Shown: positions 21,311 to 29,377 of the stretch, one piece after another
Position numbering within the stretch: position 1 is the stretch's first letter
How the letters are laid out: the number at the start of each line of letters is the position of its first letter
Notes under the pieces: model-generated
Told to the model about the DNA's origin: nothing
Database searches by the model: none
What the model saw: the letters and a program-made list of their open reading frames with translations, nothing else
Virus record (IMG/VR): IMGVR_UViG_3300022602_001935
Location: 1 to 56,956 of that record
From: a virus
Reading direction: 5' to 3' (one strand)
DNA: 56,956 bases
Made by a program: the position numbers and the translations under genes

Positions 21311-21316
21311 TAAATA
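21309..21316 (+). promoter_or_regulatory. Candidate late promoter before fibre gene
   Basis: AATAAATA (preceded by T), 5 nt before the ATG at 21321 and overlapping the protease stop. The downstream leader would be almost absent. Confidence 0.35.
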
Positions 21317-21320
21317 CCAT

Positions 21321-24044
21321 ATGCCTATTATTGCAAACAGTTATACCAATTTAATTAATGAGTTCTTTCCTATTGCTGGACGAGATAACGATCCGCAGGT
21401 GTTTCGAGATAATTTTAATGATATTAAAAATGCCTTAACAGATATTGCTAATAGTGTTACATGGATTACTTCAAATATCAATCCTGTTATCCATACAAAC
21501 TATCAACTACAAGGAGCCAATGGGTCTCCTAAAGGAACTACATTAAGTTTAAATTCGGCTTCTATTAGTGCTCATGGCGGAATTGTAAATATCAATGGTG
21601 CAGGTAGCCTAACAGCCGACGGACATCTTATAGGAGGGTTATATTTCGGTGGTCTTCCTCCAACAAGTACAATGGGCAGTCCAAATGATCAACAAGGTGA
21701 AATGGCACTTGGACCTAACGGTATCAATATAGCAACCGGCAACTATAGCACCCAATCTGCCATGTGGTCAAAATTAAACACAGGCATAGAAGAAAATACA
21801 CTGGTAGTTGGCAAGGCTTCACAAATCTATAGCCCTATAGCACCTACACCTAATGTTATATGCGATTTAAATTCTGGAACACGATTTTTTCTTAACAATC
21901 CAGGAACCGATATAGCACTTAATTTTATTAATCTGCCGCCTACCCCGTGCCAAGTTGAAGCGTTCGTTACAGTTCGCGTAGGACCAGGTAGAACAGATAC
22001 TGTGGCACAGATATTTGTCGAAGGTGGTGCTCCTCAAGTCATTATTGAACATACACAAGATTATACAGGAAGACAAAAGACTCCAAGAAATACTTCTGAT
22101 CCTGATTCTCCTTATTATAATTCATTTGATCCTAACGATAATCAAGTAACATGGTATTGGTCTCCTATAAATGTGTCCGATACTCGTGCTACTGCTAATA
22201 ATGGATATGGATATAAACGTTGGATTACAATTTTAGCAATGGCTAAAAATGATATTACAATCCTGTCAACAGACGGAATTTTTGAAGGGCAAAGAAAAAC
22301 ATTTACTCCTGCAACACCAACGGTACAGCCGCCGCCACCAACACCTCCAACACCGACACCGCCAAGTATATACCCAACAATAACAGTTACACCAGTTACT
22401 AATGGACAAGTAATTACAAATTATGCCGGTACAGCAACTGTATTGCCTAGTGATCCTGTCGGATTTAATATTCAAACTACAAACGCAGATACAGTAACTT
22501 ATAGATTAGATTCAGAAACTATACACACATTAACTGTAGGAAGCAACGTTCCTGAATCTGCAATGGCAAGTTATTTTGCTTATGTTGATAATACTGTTCC
22601 AACAACTAATGCAAATTGGAATATTGGGTGGACAGCAACAGCAATTACCAATGTACAAAATTATCTACATAGTAAACTAGGATTACACTCATTTACATTT
22701 GTAGCATCTAATAGTACAGGTACAGCATCTCAATCAATACCATTTATACTAGGTGATATAGGCAACCATACACCTCCAAGGATTAACAGTTTTAATATCA
22801 GTGCTAACACTATATCTTCAAATGATACAACTCCGATAACCGTAAGTTGGGACATTGATTTCTTAGATTTAGGTGTAACAAATACCGGTGATAGTTATAT
22901 AAAGATAGACACATATAACGCATCTTCTTCACTTGTTTCAGATATAGTATTTGATGTCTACCCTAACGGTGGAAGTAATCCTAACTTTTATTCTAGTTCA
23001 ACACTGGTTAATAGTGGAGGAATTGATTATACAGTCAAATATGAAATCCTTCCGGGATCTGTTACAGCAGAAGTTCCAGCAACATGGACGCCAGGGGGTT
23101 TGAAAAGAACCGGATCATTATCTTATTTTGTAAACCCTGGCTCAAAAGCAAATGCGCCTGCAGGGCCACAATGGTATCCTGTAAGCCGCGGTGAATGGAA
23201 TAGTTTTCAACAGCAGTATGCTGTATGGACTAATTCAAATCAAACAAGTCCAATAGGCACATCAGTAACTAGTGTTAGATATTTTAATATAACAACTCCA
23301 GGTACATATACATTATCTGCAACGTGCGACGATTTGCTTGAGATCTATATCGATAACTCTACATCACCACTTCTGTCAATTCGTGATGATTTTAGTACCA
23401 ATGATTCTCCCCATACTATATCAGGAGTGTTAACTGCCGGACAACATAAATTAACAATGATTGCTACCAATACAGGTGGTCCAGGTGGGTTCGGTATTAC
23501 AATTACAGATCCTAGTAATACTGTTATTTGGGATACACGAAGTAACCTAACTCCAGTACAGCCTACTCCATCTCAACCTGCTCCAGGTAATTACACATTA
23601 ACATTAGTGGCCAAAAACATATATGGAACTACAAGTAGTAGTGTTTCTTATACTTACAACTCGATCCAAACATCTACGCCAGCAATTGTTAATGAAGAAA
23701 TTATACCAAGCTCAGGAATCGACACATCACTGGCATACTATCCGTTTCCTAATACAGTTATTGTAGGATCTCCATTTAATGTTAATATAATGAACGGTCA
23801 ACCAAATACTCAAATGACTTGGCAAATATACGAAGGCGGAACAACTCCTGTTCCGTCTAGTTTTGTTGGTGATACCGGCGGTAGTGTAACACTAGACGGA
23901 ACAGGTAGTGGATCGATTATCGGAATGGTTCTTTTCTCTCAAGGTACTGATTACCAACTTAGATGTATGTTTGAAGGTAGTGGAAACACTAGAGTACTTG
24001 ACATATCTGCGGTATCGGAATGGACCTCGTATGATGCTGGTTGA
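21321..24044 (+). CDS. Fibre protein with proline hinge and PA14-like region
   Basis: 907 aa. The N-terminal ~260 residues are homologous to the next gene's product (P-I-A-G-x-D-N-D-x-Q-x-F-R-D-N-F-x-x-I-K), including a shared block near 190-220 ending P-C-Q-V-E-A-F-V-T-V-R. A Pro/Thr hinge follows near residue 335-350. Further on, a segment at about 650-730 (F-N-I-T-T-P-G-T-Y-T-L-S-A-T-C-D-D, then an H-K-L-T-M-I-A) resembles PA14/GLEYA-type sugar-binding sandwiches, and Ig-like strands surround it. Likely a host-recognition fibre. Confidence 0.65.
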   Translation: MPIIANSYTNLINEFFPIAGRDNDPQVFRDNFNDIKNALTDIANSVTWITSNINPVIHTNYQLQGANGSPKGTTLSLNSASISAHGGIVNINGAGSLTADGHLIGGLYFGGLPPTSTMGSPNDQQGEMALGPNGINIATGNYSTQSAMWSKLNTGIEENTLVVGKASQIYSPIAPTPNVICDLNSGTRFFLNNPGTDIALNFINLPPTPCQVEAFVTVRVGPGRTDTVAQIFVEGGAPQVIIEHTQDYTGRQKTPRNTSDPDSPYYNSFDPNDNQVTWYWSPINVSDTRATANNGYGYKRWITILAMAKNDITILSTDGIFEGQRKTFTPATPTVQPPPPTPPTPTPPSIYPTITVTPVTNGQVITNYAGTATVLPSDPVGFNIQTTNADTVTYRLDSETIHTLTVGSNVPESAMASYFAYVDNTVPTTNANWNIGWTATAITNVQNYLHSKLGLHSFTFVASNSTGTASQSIPFILGDIGNHTPPRINSFNISANTISSNDTTPITVSWDIDFLDLGVTNTGDSYIKIDTYNASSSLVSDIVFDVYPNGGSNPNFYSSSTLVNSGGIDYTVKYEILPGSVTAEVPATWTPGGLKRTGSLSYFVNPGSKANAPAGPQWYPVSRGEWNSFQQQYAVWTNSNQTSPIGTSVTSVRYFNITTPGTYTLSATCDDLLEIYIDNSTSPLLSIRDDFSTNDSPHTISGVLTAGQHKLTMIATNTGGPGGFGITITDPSNTVIWDTRSNLTPVQPTPSQPAPGNYTLTLVAKNIYGTTSSSVSYTYNSIQTSTPAIVNEEIIPSSGIDTSLAYYPFPNTVIVGSPFNVNIMNGQPNTQMTWQIYEGGTTPVPSSFVGDTGGSVTLDGTGSGSIIGMVLFSQGTDYQLRCMFEGSGNTRVLDISAVSEWTSYDAG

Positions 24045-24077
24045 ACATACGATTAAATAATAAACACGAGATAATAA

Positions 24078-25217
24078 ATGAGCAACATTACAAATTACAG
24101 TAACAATATTAACGTACTTTATCCTATAGCAGGTCAGGATAATGACTCACAGGGATTCAGAGACAACTTTAGCAATATTAAGTTAGCCCTTACTACTGCG
24201 TCTAATGAAATAGATACATTAGCATTAGAATTAAACCCCAGGGTAGAAAGAACTGTAATTTTACAAAATGCAACAGGAACTATATCGGGTTCGTCCCTAT
24301 CATTGGGCGGGGCTACGATTAGTTTAAGTTCTAGTACAAATAAAAACGGCAAACCTATTTTAAACATAGGAGGTGCTAGCGGTGTTTCTTTAACAGACGG
24401 GACAACTGTACAGGTAACAATTACTAATCCACATGCAGGATCTACATGGCCATATACTAATTCGTTCAGTGTTGATCAACCACAGTTAGTTAAATTAGGA
24501 TCAACATTTAAATTCTATGATGCAGAAACTGACATGTACACCGTAATCGGTGTTAATTCAACTACTGTTACAACCAACATAGAGTTTGATCCTGTATTAT
24601 TAAGCAGCCATGGTATTACTTCAGGAACAACAATAACATTAAACAATGGAAAATTGTTAGGTTCTCCTTCTTTATTAACAAGTCCACCTAACCCACCGTT
24701 AGGTGGTCCAGGCGACAAACCTGGAGATATGTATATTACAACTGGATCTGTTGAAATATGCACAGGTACACCTAACGGTACTGATCCAGTATGGGTAAAA
24801 TTAAATACCAACATCGAAACTAATACATTAGTAAAAGTATTCCCAAGTACAGTTATTAATGACAGTACTCCAAATCTTGTATGCGATTTAAGCGCTGGTA
24901 CTAGATTCTTCGTTGATGATCCTGGAACTGATTTATATGTTAAATTTATTAACCTACCGCCAAGACCATGTCAAGTAGAAGCATTTGTTACTGTTAGATT
25001 TAATGGTACTACTTCTTCTATTAGACAAATAGCAGTTGATCCAGATACAGCAGGTAGAACTGTCAATTACCTAGTGAGTAACACACTTACCGATACAACT
25101 CACAATGTAGAATTAACACCTGTGTATACACCTAGGTATGGCATGAAAAATTGGATTACCTTAATGGCAACAACTACAACCAATGTAGATGTATTCAATA
25201 TTGAATTACCATTCTAA
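24078..25217 (+). CDS. Structural protein, paralogue of the 907-aa fibre N-terminus
   Basis: 379 aa. It is collinear with the first ~280 residues of the preceding fibre: the same P-I-A-G-Q-D-N-D-S-Q-G-F-R-D-N-F start, an L-N-P-x-V block, and L-P-P-R-P-C-Q-V-E-A-F-V-T-V-R near the end. An extra insert near 110-190 is unique to it. The two genes look like a duplication in which one copy gained a long receptor-binding extension. It probably occupies the same attachment site on the tail. A one-base overlap joins it to the next gene. Confidence 0.65.
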   Translation: MSNITNYSNNINVLYPIAGQDNDSQGFRDNFSNIKLALTTASNEIDTLALELNPRVERTVILQNATGTISGSSLSLGGATISLSSSTNKNGKPILNIGGASGVSLTDGTTVQVTITNPHAGSTWPYTNSFSVDQPQLVKLGSTFKFYDAETDMYTVIGVNSTTVTTNIEFDPVLLSSHGITSGTTITLNNGKLLGSPSLLTSPPNPPLGGPGDKPGDMYITTGSVEICTGTPNGTDPVWVKLNTNIETNTLVKVFPSTVINDSTPNLVCDLSAGTRFFVDDPGTDLYVKFINLPPRPCQVEAFVTVRFNGTTSSIRQIAVDPDTAGRTVNYLVSNTLTDTTHNVELTPVYTPRYGMKNWITLMATTTTNVDVFNIELPF

Positions 25218-25459
25218 TGTTTAATCCACTTCTTGAAGATCTCACGCAATTAAAGGATTCTGAACTAGAATCCAGAATAACTGATCTATCCACAAAATAT
25301 AGACAAGCGGCTCGTTTTAGTAGCGGAGCAGTTGTAGAGCAGTTAGCAGTAGTATACGAATCATATAAAACAGAGCAGAGCCGTAGACAACAAGAAGCAC
25401 TCAAACGAGCATTCTCAACATCCAATAAGAGCCTCGAAGGCTTGATTAAAAAAGCCTAG
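25217..25459 (+). CDS. Small helical conserved phage protein
   Basis: 80 aa, predicted almost entirely helical (L-L-E-D-L-T-Q-L-K-D-S-E-L-E-S-R-I then a Y-R-Q-A-A-R segment and R-R-Q-Q-E-A). Similar short proteins follow fibre or neck genes in aquatic T4-like phages, from memory; no function is assigned. The end of this gene carries the -35 element for the next one. Confidence 0.6.
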   Translation: MFNPLLEDLTQLKDSELESRITDLSTKYRQAARFSSGAVVEQLAVVYESYKTEQSRRQQEALKRAFSTSNKSLEGLIKKA

Positions 25460-25470
25460 TATGTTATAAT
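25442..25470 (+). promoter_or_regulatory. Sigma70-type promoter abutting the DnaE-like gene
   Basis: TTGATT at 25442-25447, 17-bp spacer, TATAAT at 25465-25470. The ATG at 25476 starts 5 nt after the -10 box, so the message would be leaderless. Confidence 0.65.
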
Positions 25471-25475
25471 AGTTC

Positions 25476-25997
25476 ATGCGAACTGACAAATACGGACAGA
25501 TAATTCTAGATAAAGATGAAATATTTGCTGGATTATATTCTGGTAAAATTTCAAGCCTAACAGATCTGTTGATTGAAGACCCAGAATTGGTTAAAGAATT
25601 TAATCAATCATTACGCTCAAATTACGATCAGATTCCTCAAATAAAAGAATATATCGATCCTGAGATTACCATAGAAGATTTTGATTCTAAAAATCAACAA
25701 CAATGGTACATGCCTAAAGAATATAATGAATTTGATATAGAAACCTGGATTACAGAACAATGCGATACAGATATAAAGATAGAACGGGTACAGGCAGAGT
25801 TGAAACTTTTTCGTCAACATAATATGATCGACTTACTCAAGTATATTAAATACTTAGTAGACACAATGCGTGAACACAAAATTGTGTGGGGTGTAGGACG
25901 GGGTAGTAGTGTAGCAAGTTACGTACTATTTCTGATCGGTGTTCATAAAATTGACAGTATAAAATACGAACTCAATATAGAAGAGTTTTTAAGATAA
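25476..25997 (+). CDS. DnaE-like fragment (DNA polymerase III alpha NTPase region without catalytic Asp)
   Basis: 173 aa. The C-terminus (V-G-R-G-S-S-V-A-S-Y-V, then K-I-D-S-I-K-Y-E-L-N-I-E-E-F-L-R) is a clear match to the conserved G-R-G-S-G-A-G-S-L-V-A-Y ... D-P-L-x-F-x-L-L-F-E-R-F-L-N block of bacterial replicative polymerase DnaE/PolC. The protein stops just before the P-D-F-D-x-D-F catalytic motif, so it cannot polymerise DNA. It may bind nucleotides or act as a decoy or partner of a replication protein. It is an intact short gene with its own promoter, not an obvious decayed copy. Confidence 0.65.
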   Translation: MRTDKYGQIILDKDEIFAGLYSGKISSLTDLLIEDPELVKEFNQSLRSNYDQIPQIKEYIDPEITIEDFDSKNQQQWYMPKEYNEFDIETWITEQCDTDIKIERVQAELKLFRQHNMIDLLKYIKYLVDTMREHKIVWGVGRGSSVASYVLFLIGVHKIDSIKYELNIEEFLR

Positions 25998-26007
25998 GGA
26001 AAATAAA

Positions 26008-26289
26008 ATGGTAAGAAGCATGTTAGGTAAAGAAATTGATATGGACAAACTATTAGAAAAAAATCAAATGATGCCTTCAGTAGGTAACGTCCGCATGAAC
26101 GCCCGAGGCGATGAATTAGGTCCAGGTGGAAAGATTGTTAAAAAACGAGAAGACCAAGTAGCGGCCTATTACGAAAATAATCCAATGGCCAGACCAGTTG
26201 CTAAAACTGCGCCTGTTGCTGATACTCCTCCTCCAAAGGTTGTAGAAACAAAATCTGAAAAGAAGAAAGGCGATAGCAATGGCAGTTAA
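26008..26289 (+). CDS. Conserved small hydrophilic protein of unknown function
   Basis: 93 aa, preceded by the ribosome site AAGGAAA. It is highly charged and probably flexible, with a Pro/Ala/Lys-rich last third (T-A-P-V-A-D-T-P-P-P-K-V-V-E). No family is recognised. It overlaps the co-chaperonin gene by 11 nt, which suggests coupled translation. Confidence 0.6.
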   Translation: MVRSMLGKEIDMDKLLEKNQMMPSVGNVRMNARGDELGPGGKIVKKREDQVAAYYENNPMARPVAKTAPVADTPPPKVVETKSEKKKGDSNGS

Positions 26290-26614
26290 AGGTAAAATTA
26301 TGCCCCTCGGGGATAAGGTAATGGTCACCGGAATGGAATTTGGTATGACCAAAACATCCTCAGGTTTATTCATCCCATCTACTGATGGAAAGACTACAGG
26401 CATTCACCCACGTTGGGGCAAGGTCTATGCAATCGGACCAGACCAGACAGATGTAGAAGTAGGACAGTGGATTCTTATCGAGCACGGTCGGTGGACTCGT
26501 GCTATTAAAGTAGTAGAAGAAGATGGCAGAGAGATTAAAATTCAAATGATCGATAACGATGCTATCATGGTCATTTCGGACGAACAGCCAGCAACTGGCG
26601 ATATTATTGCTTGA
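26279..26614 (+). CDS. GroES-like co-chaperonin
   Basis: 111 aa, the size of gp31/GroES proteins. The N-terminal I-M-P-L-G-D-K-V-M-V matches the GroES opening strand (I-x-P-L-x-D-R-V), the mobile loop is seen as T-K-T-S-S-G-L-F-I-P, and G-K-V-Y-A-I-G-P follows. T4 gp31 caps host GroEL to enlarge the cage for the major capsid protein; this gene probably does the same with host GroEL. The stop overlaps the -35 box of the next promoter. Confidence 0.82.
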   Translation: MAVKGKIMPLGDKVMVTGMEFGMTKTSSGLFIPSTDGKTTGIHPRWGKVYAIGPDQTDVEVGQWILIEHGRWTRAIKVVEEDGREIKIQMIDNDAIMVISDEQPATGDIIA

Positions 26615-26639
26615 CATAAGAGCCTGTACACCGTATAAT
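26611..26639 (+). promoter_or_regulatory. Sigma70-type promoter abutting the next gene
   Basis: TTGACA at 26611-26616, 17-bp spacer, TATAAT at 26634-26639: a perfect consensus pair. The ATG at 26645 begins 5 nt downstream of the -10, with no ribosome site, implying a leaderless message. Confidence 0.75.
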
Positions 26640-26644
26640 GGTGT

Positions 26645-26887
26645 ATGGGCTACAAATATACTTACAACATCACAGACGCAATCATCCAAGTCAATAAGGC
26701 TCAGAGAGAATGTTGCGATCCAAGGCTTGACGGTTATGTCGCCTTTGGTATAAAACAAGACTTATATCAACTAAAATTTATTTTAGAAGACGCACTTCGG
26801 CGATGTCCCACATTTGCCGGAGAAGCAGAATGGCTTAGGGAACAAGAAAAAGAAAAAGTCATAAGGATACTTAAAGATGAAATGTAA
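26645..26887 (+). CDS. Conserved small phage protein, leaderless start
   Basis: 80 aa. It has a pattern (N-K-A-Q-R-E-C-x-D-P-R-x-D-G-Y then F-G-I-K-Q-D-L-Y-x-L-K and C-P-T-F) that I remember from short proteins of aquatic T4-like phages; the function is unknown. It is preceded by a consensus promoter too close to leave a leader. Its last 11 nt overlap the next small gene. Confidence 0.6.
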   Translation: MGYKYTYNITDAIIQVNKAQRECCDPRLDGYVAFGIKQDLYQLKFILEDALRRCPTFAGEAEWLREQEKEKVIRILKDEM

Positions 26888-27026
26888 TATTTGTCGGCAA
26901 GAGTATAGTCCTACGTGCGATTGGAGGCAAGGTCGTTGCCCCGGTCATCCATCTTTATGGTCAAGATTTAAGGAATGGTTAAATGAAAGAAAAAATAAAA
27001 GAAATAGCATTACAAGCGGGCGGTAG
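26877..27026 (+). CDS. Tiny putative zinc-binding protein
   Basis: 49 aa, ATG at 26877 with AAGGA about 10 nt upstream, TAG at 27024-27026. It starts M-K-C-N-I-C-R-Q-E-Y and then has C14 and C21-P-G-H24: a C-x2-C ... C-x6-C-x2-H set that could bind one zinc ion, followed by a basic tail. It fills the otherwise empty gap and overlaps genes on both sides (11 and 44 nt). No family is recognised. Confidence 0.5.
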   Translation: MKCNICRQEYSPTCDWRQGRCPGHPSLWSRFKEWLNERKNKRNSITSGR

Positions 27027-27243
27027 TCATTACCCGGAGGTAGGAGGAGACATCCTTGAACTATTTGCTGACCTGTTGGTCAAAGATGTGTTGCGTGAAA
27101 TTGAGGAATGTAATATTAGACACGGATGTGTAACCACATATGATTATAGTGTAGCAGAAGGCACAAAAGAAAGAATTGTTAAACACATCAAAGATTCATA
27201 TGATATCAAATACAAATTTTTGGAGAGAGTCGATGATCTTTAA
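26983..27243 (+). CDS. Conserved small phage protein
   Basis: 86 aa with ribosome site AAGGAA about 8 nt upstream. Its start I-A-L-Q-A-G-G-S-H-Y-P-E-V and the segment F-A-D-L-L-V-K-D-V occur in small proteins of many phages (from memory), with no known function. Predicted helical, acidic. It overlaps the nucleotidyltransferase gene by 11 nt. Confidence 0.6.
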   Translation: MKEKIKEIALQAGGSHYPEVGGDILELFADLLVKDVLREIEECNIRHGCVTTYDYSVAEGTKERIVKHIKDSYDIKYKFLERVDDL

Positions 27244-27706
27244 TAAAATTAAATCAATCAAAGCCAAAGGCATGAAAGTAGGAATTGTTTTTTCTACTTT
27301 TGATCTGCTTCATGCAGGGCATATTGCTATGTTGGCAGAAGTTAAAAATCATTGTGATTACCTAATTGCTGGATTACAAACTGATCCAACGATTGATCGA
27401 CCTGATACCAAGAATAAACCTATTCAAAGTATTGTTGAACGTCAAATCTGTTTGAGTGCTACTCGTTATGTGGACGAAATTGTAGTTTATCAAACTGAAA
27501 AAGATCTTGAAGACATCTTGCTAACACTACCTATTGATGTTAGAATTTTAGGTGTAGAGTATGAAGGCAAAGAATTTACTGGTAGAGATATTTGTTTTGA
27601 GCGAGGAATTGCAATTGTTTTTAACAGTAGAGATCATTCCTTTAGTTCAAGTAGCCTACGCAAACGTGTAGTACAAGCAGAGGTACAAAAAGGATTAACA
27701 CAATGA
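27233..27706 (+). CDS. Cytidylyltransferase-like nucleotidyltransferase (TagD/RfaE-C type)
   Basis: 157 aa from the ATG at 27233, chosen for the GGAGAG ribosome site 5 nt upstream. It is a single HxGH-superfamily Rossmann domain: H27-A-G-H30 binds the triphosphate, G-L-Q-T-D-P-T follows, and S-S-S-L-R-K-R near the end is the I-S-S-T-x-x-R equivalent. Closest in layout to glycerol-3-phosphate cytidylyltransferase and ADP-heptose synthase C-domains, which activate a sugar or alcohol phosphate with CTP or ATP. It may feed surface or nucleotide sugar chemistry together with the window's other sugar genes. The substrate is unknown. Confidence 0.75.
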   Translation: MIFNKIKSIKAKGMKVGIVFSTFDLLHAGHIAMLAEVKNHCDYLIAGLQTDPTIDRPDTKNKPIQSIVERQICLSATRYVDEIVVYQTEKDLEDILLTLPIDVRILGVEYEGKEFTGRDICFERGIAIVFNSRDHSFSSSSLRKRVVQAEVQKGLTQ

Positions 27707-28038
27707 GCAGACATGGTATAATGGTAGGAGCAAGACTATCAACAGTAAAACGAGCAAGGCCTATGAAATTAACTTTAAAACAACGTATCCGTAATTGGTT
27801 AAACAATGATGACGACTCTATTGAAGCGATTTCATCCGATGATGAAACAAATGTTCATTTAACCAGAGAGACGTCCTTGAGGTTTGAAGTACATCAAGCA
27901 CAAGGTGGTCGGGTTGTACAAACTCGCAGATATGACGAGCGTAAAGATCGTAATATTGAAAACTTATATATTATTACACCAGATCAAGACTTTGGTAGAG
28001 AAATTGACAAAATTATCACAATGGAAGCATTACGATGA
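27703..28038 (+). CDS. Conserved hypothetical protein before the clamp loader
   Basis: 111 aa, overlapping its neighbours by 4 nt on each side (ATGA type). The first 25 residues are basic; later R-F-E-V-H-x-A-x-G-G-R-V-V-Q-T-R-R-Y-D and N-L-Y-I-I-T-P-D look like a small beta domain. I recall similar proteins next to clamp-loader genes in aquatic T4-like phages, but no role is known. Confidence 0.6.
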   Translation: MSRHGIMVGARLSTVKRARPMKLTLKQRIRNWLNNDDDSIEAISSDDETNVHLTRETSLRFEVHQAQGGRVVQTRRYDERKDRNIENLYIITPDQDFGREIDKIITMEALR

Positions 28039-28958
28039 AAGAACTATGGGTAGAAAAATATCGTCCTAAGACCACAGACGAATATGTGTTTAGAGATGAA
28101 GCACAACGCAGACAGATTAAAGGCTGGATTGCTGATGGTTCAATTCCGCACTTGTTGTTAAGTGGTAGCCCAGGCATCGGTAAAACTACCCTTGCTAAGG
28201 TTCTGCTCAACGAACTTGAAATTCCAGAGTTTGATATTTTAGAAATCAACGCATCACGTGAACGTGGTATTGATGAAGTTAAGAAACGTATCACTAACTT
28301 TATCAGCATGATTCCGTTTGGCCCGTTTAAGTGTGTGTTATTAGACGAAGCAGATCGACTAACGCCGGAAGCACAGGACGCACTTAAAGGTGTGATGGAA
28401 GAATTTTCCAGTACCAGCAGATTTATATTAACCTGTAATACACCTAATCGTATTGTACCAGCACTACACAGTCGTTGCCAACAGATGCACTTTGCGTCTA
28501 TTGACCAAACTGAATTTACTGCTCGTGCCGCAACTATTCTTGTTGAAGAAAATGTAGAGTTTGATTTAGACACACTGGATTTGTATGTGCGTAGTGTATA
28601 TCCAGATTTGCGTAAGTGTATTAATCTGCTACAACAAAACAACGTTGGTAGTAAGTTAATCAATCCTAAAGCAGAAGACAGCGGTGTCAGCGACTATAAG
28701 ATTAAAATGGTTGAATTGTTTAAGGCAAGAAAATATCGCGAAGCACGTAAATTGTTATGTGCCAAAGCCACAGCAGATGAAATGGGCGAGATCCTTCGTT
28801 GGTGTTATGACAACATCGAATTGTTTGGCGAGGACGAGGATACTATGGATCAGGCTGTGATTGTTATTAAACAAGGTTTGTGTGATCATGTAATCTGTGC
28901 TGATCCAGAAATCAATTTAAGTGCTGTGCTTATTAAATTAGCGAGGTTAAATCAATGA
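28035..28958 (+). CDS. 44: Clamp-loader ATPase subunit (T4 gp44-like)
   Basis: 307 aa (T4 gp44 is 319). An AAA+ ATPase that, with gp62, loads the sliding clamp on DNA. Seen: W-V-E-K-Y-R-P near residue 4, Walker A G-S-P-G-I-G-K-T-T near 44, Walker B L-L-D-E-A-D near 102, sensor 1 T-C-N near 134 and the S-R-C arginine-finger motif near 148. The C-terminal third is the helical collar domain. It overlaps the genes before and after by 4 nt. No gp62 is found beside it, unlike T4. Confidence 0.92.
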   Translation: MKELWVEKYRPKTTDEYVFRDEAQRRQIKGWIADGSIPHLLLSGSPGIGKTTLAKVLLNELEIPEFDILEINASRERGIDEVKKRITNFISMIPFGPFKCVLLDEADRLTPEAQDALKGVMEEFSSTSRFILTCNTPNRIVPALHSRCQQMHFASIDQTEFTARAATILVEENVEFDLDTLDLYVRSVYPDLRKCINLLQQNNVGSKLINPKAEDSGVSDYKIKMVELFKARKYREARKLLCAKATADEMGEILRWCYDNIELFGEDEDTMDQAVIVIKQGLCDHVICADPEINLSAVLIKLARLNQ

Positions 28959-29305
28959 CACAAGAACAAATTTTATATGCCGTAGGTATATGGTTAGTAT
29001 TAATGATTATCTGTTATACACATACCGGTTGGCGCAATATGCGAGACTGTTATATGATGTGGTTCACAAAAGAATATTGGACTGCTTATAACACAGTTGA
29101 ATTTGTAAGTTGGTGGGCCAAGGCCATTATCATTGTTCCAGGCTTGGTATTTGGTATTCAAATTTGGGAACTGTATTATCTTACTCTATTAACAAGTGTA
29201 ACACTAATATGGGCCAGCAGGAAAAAAGCACTACCAACACTTGTAGGATTTAATACCATGTGGGCTTGGCTAAGTCTTATGGTCTTGTGCCAACACTGGT
29301 TCTAA
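28955..29305 (+). CDS. Multi-pass membrane protein
   Basis: 116 aa, rich in Trp (about ten) and with three or four hydrophobic helices (about residues 7-22, 49-64, 68-84, 95-111). It overlaps the clamp-loader stop by 4 nt and ends just before a terminator, so it is the last gene of that operon. No family is recognised. A holin-like role is possible from size and topology but it lies far from the lysis genes. Confidence 0.55.
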   Translation: MTQEQILYAVGIWLVLMIICYTHTGWRNMRDCYMMWFTKEYWTAYNTVEFVSWWAKAIIIVPGLVFGIQIWELYYLTLLTSVTLIWASRKKALPTLVGFNTMWAWLSLMVLCQHWF

Positions 29306-29308
29306 ACA

Positions 29309-29350
29309 AAAACCGCATAGTCGATTGCAGGTCGTTTACTATGCGGTTTT
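29309..29350. terminator. Bidirectional intrinsic terminator
   Basis: A perfect 13-bp inverted repeat (29309-29321 with 29338-29350), GC-rich core CCGCATAG, 16-nt loop, A-run on the left and T-run on the right. It lies between convergent genes, so it can end transcription from both sides. Confidence 0.85.
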
Positions 29351-29377
29351 CCCTTGAGTGTTCGTTTAGTTTATAAC

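Noticed and set aside
24684-24706. Perfect 9-bp inverted repeat CCACCTAAC with 5-nt loop
   Set aside because: It is inside a coding region for a Pro/Gly-rich turn, with no U-tract and no gene boundary; probably due to codon choice.
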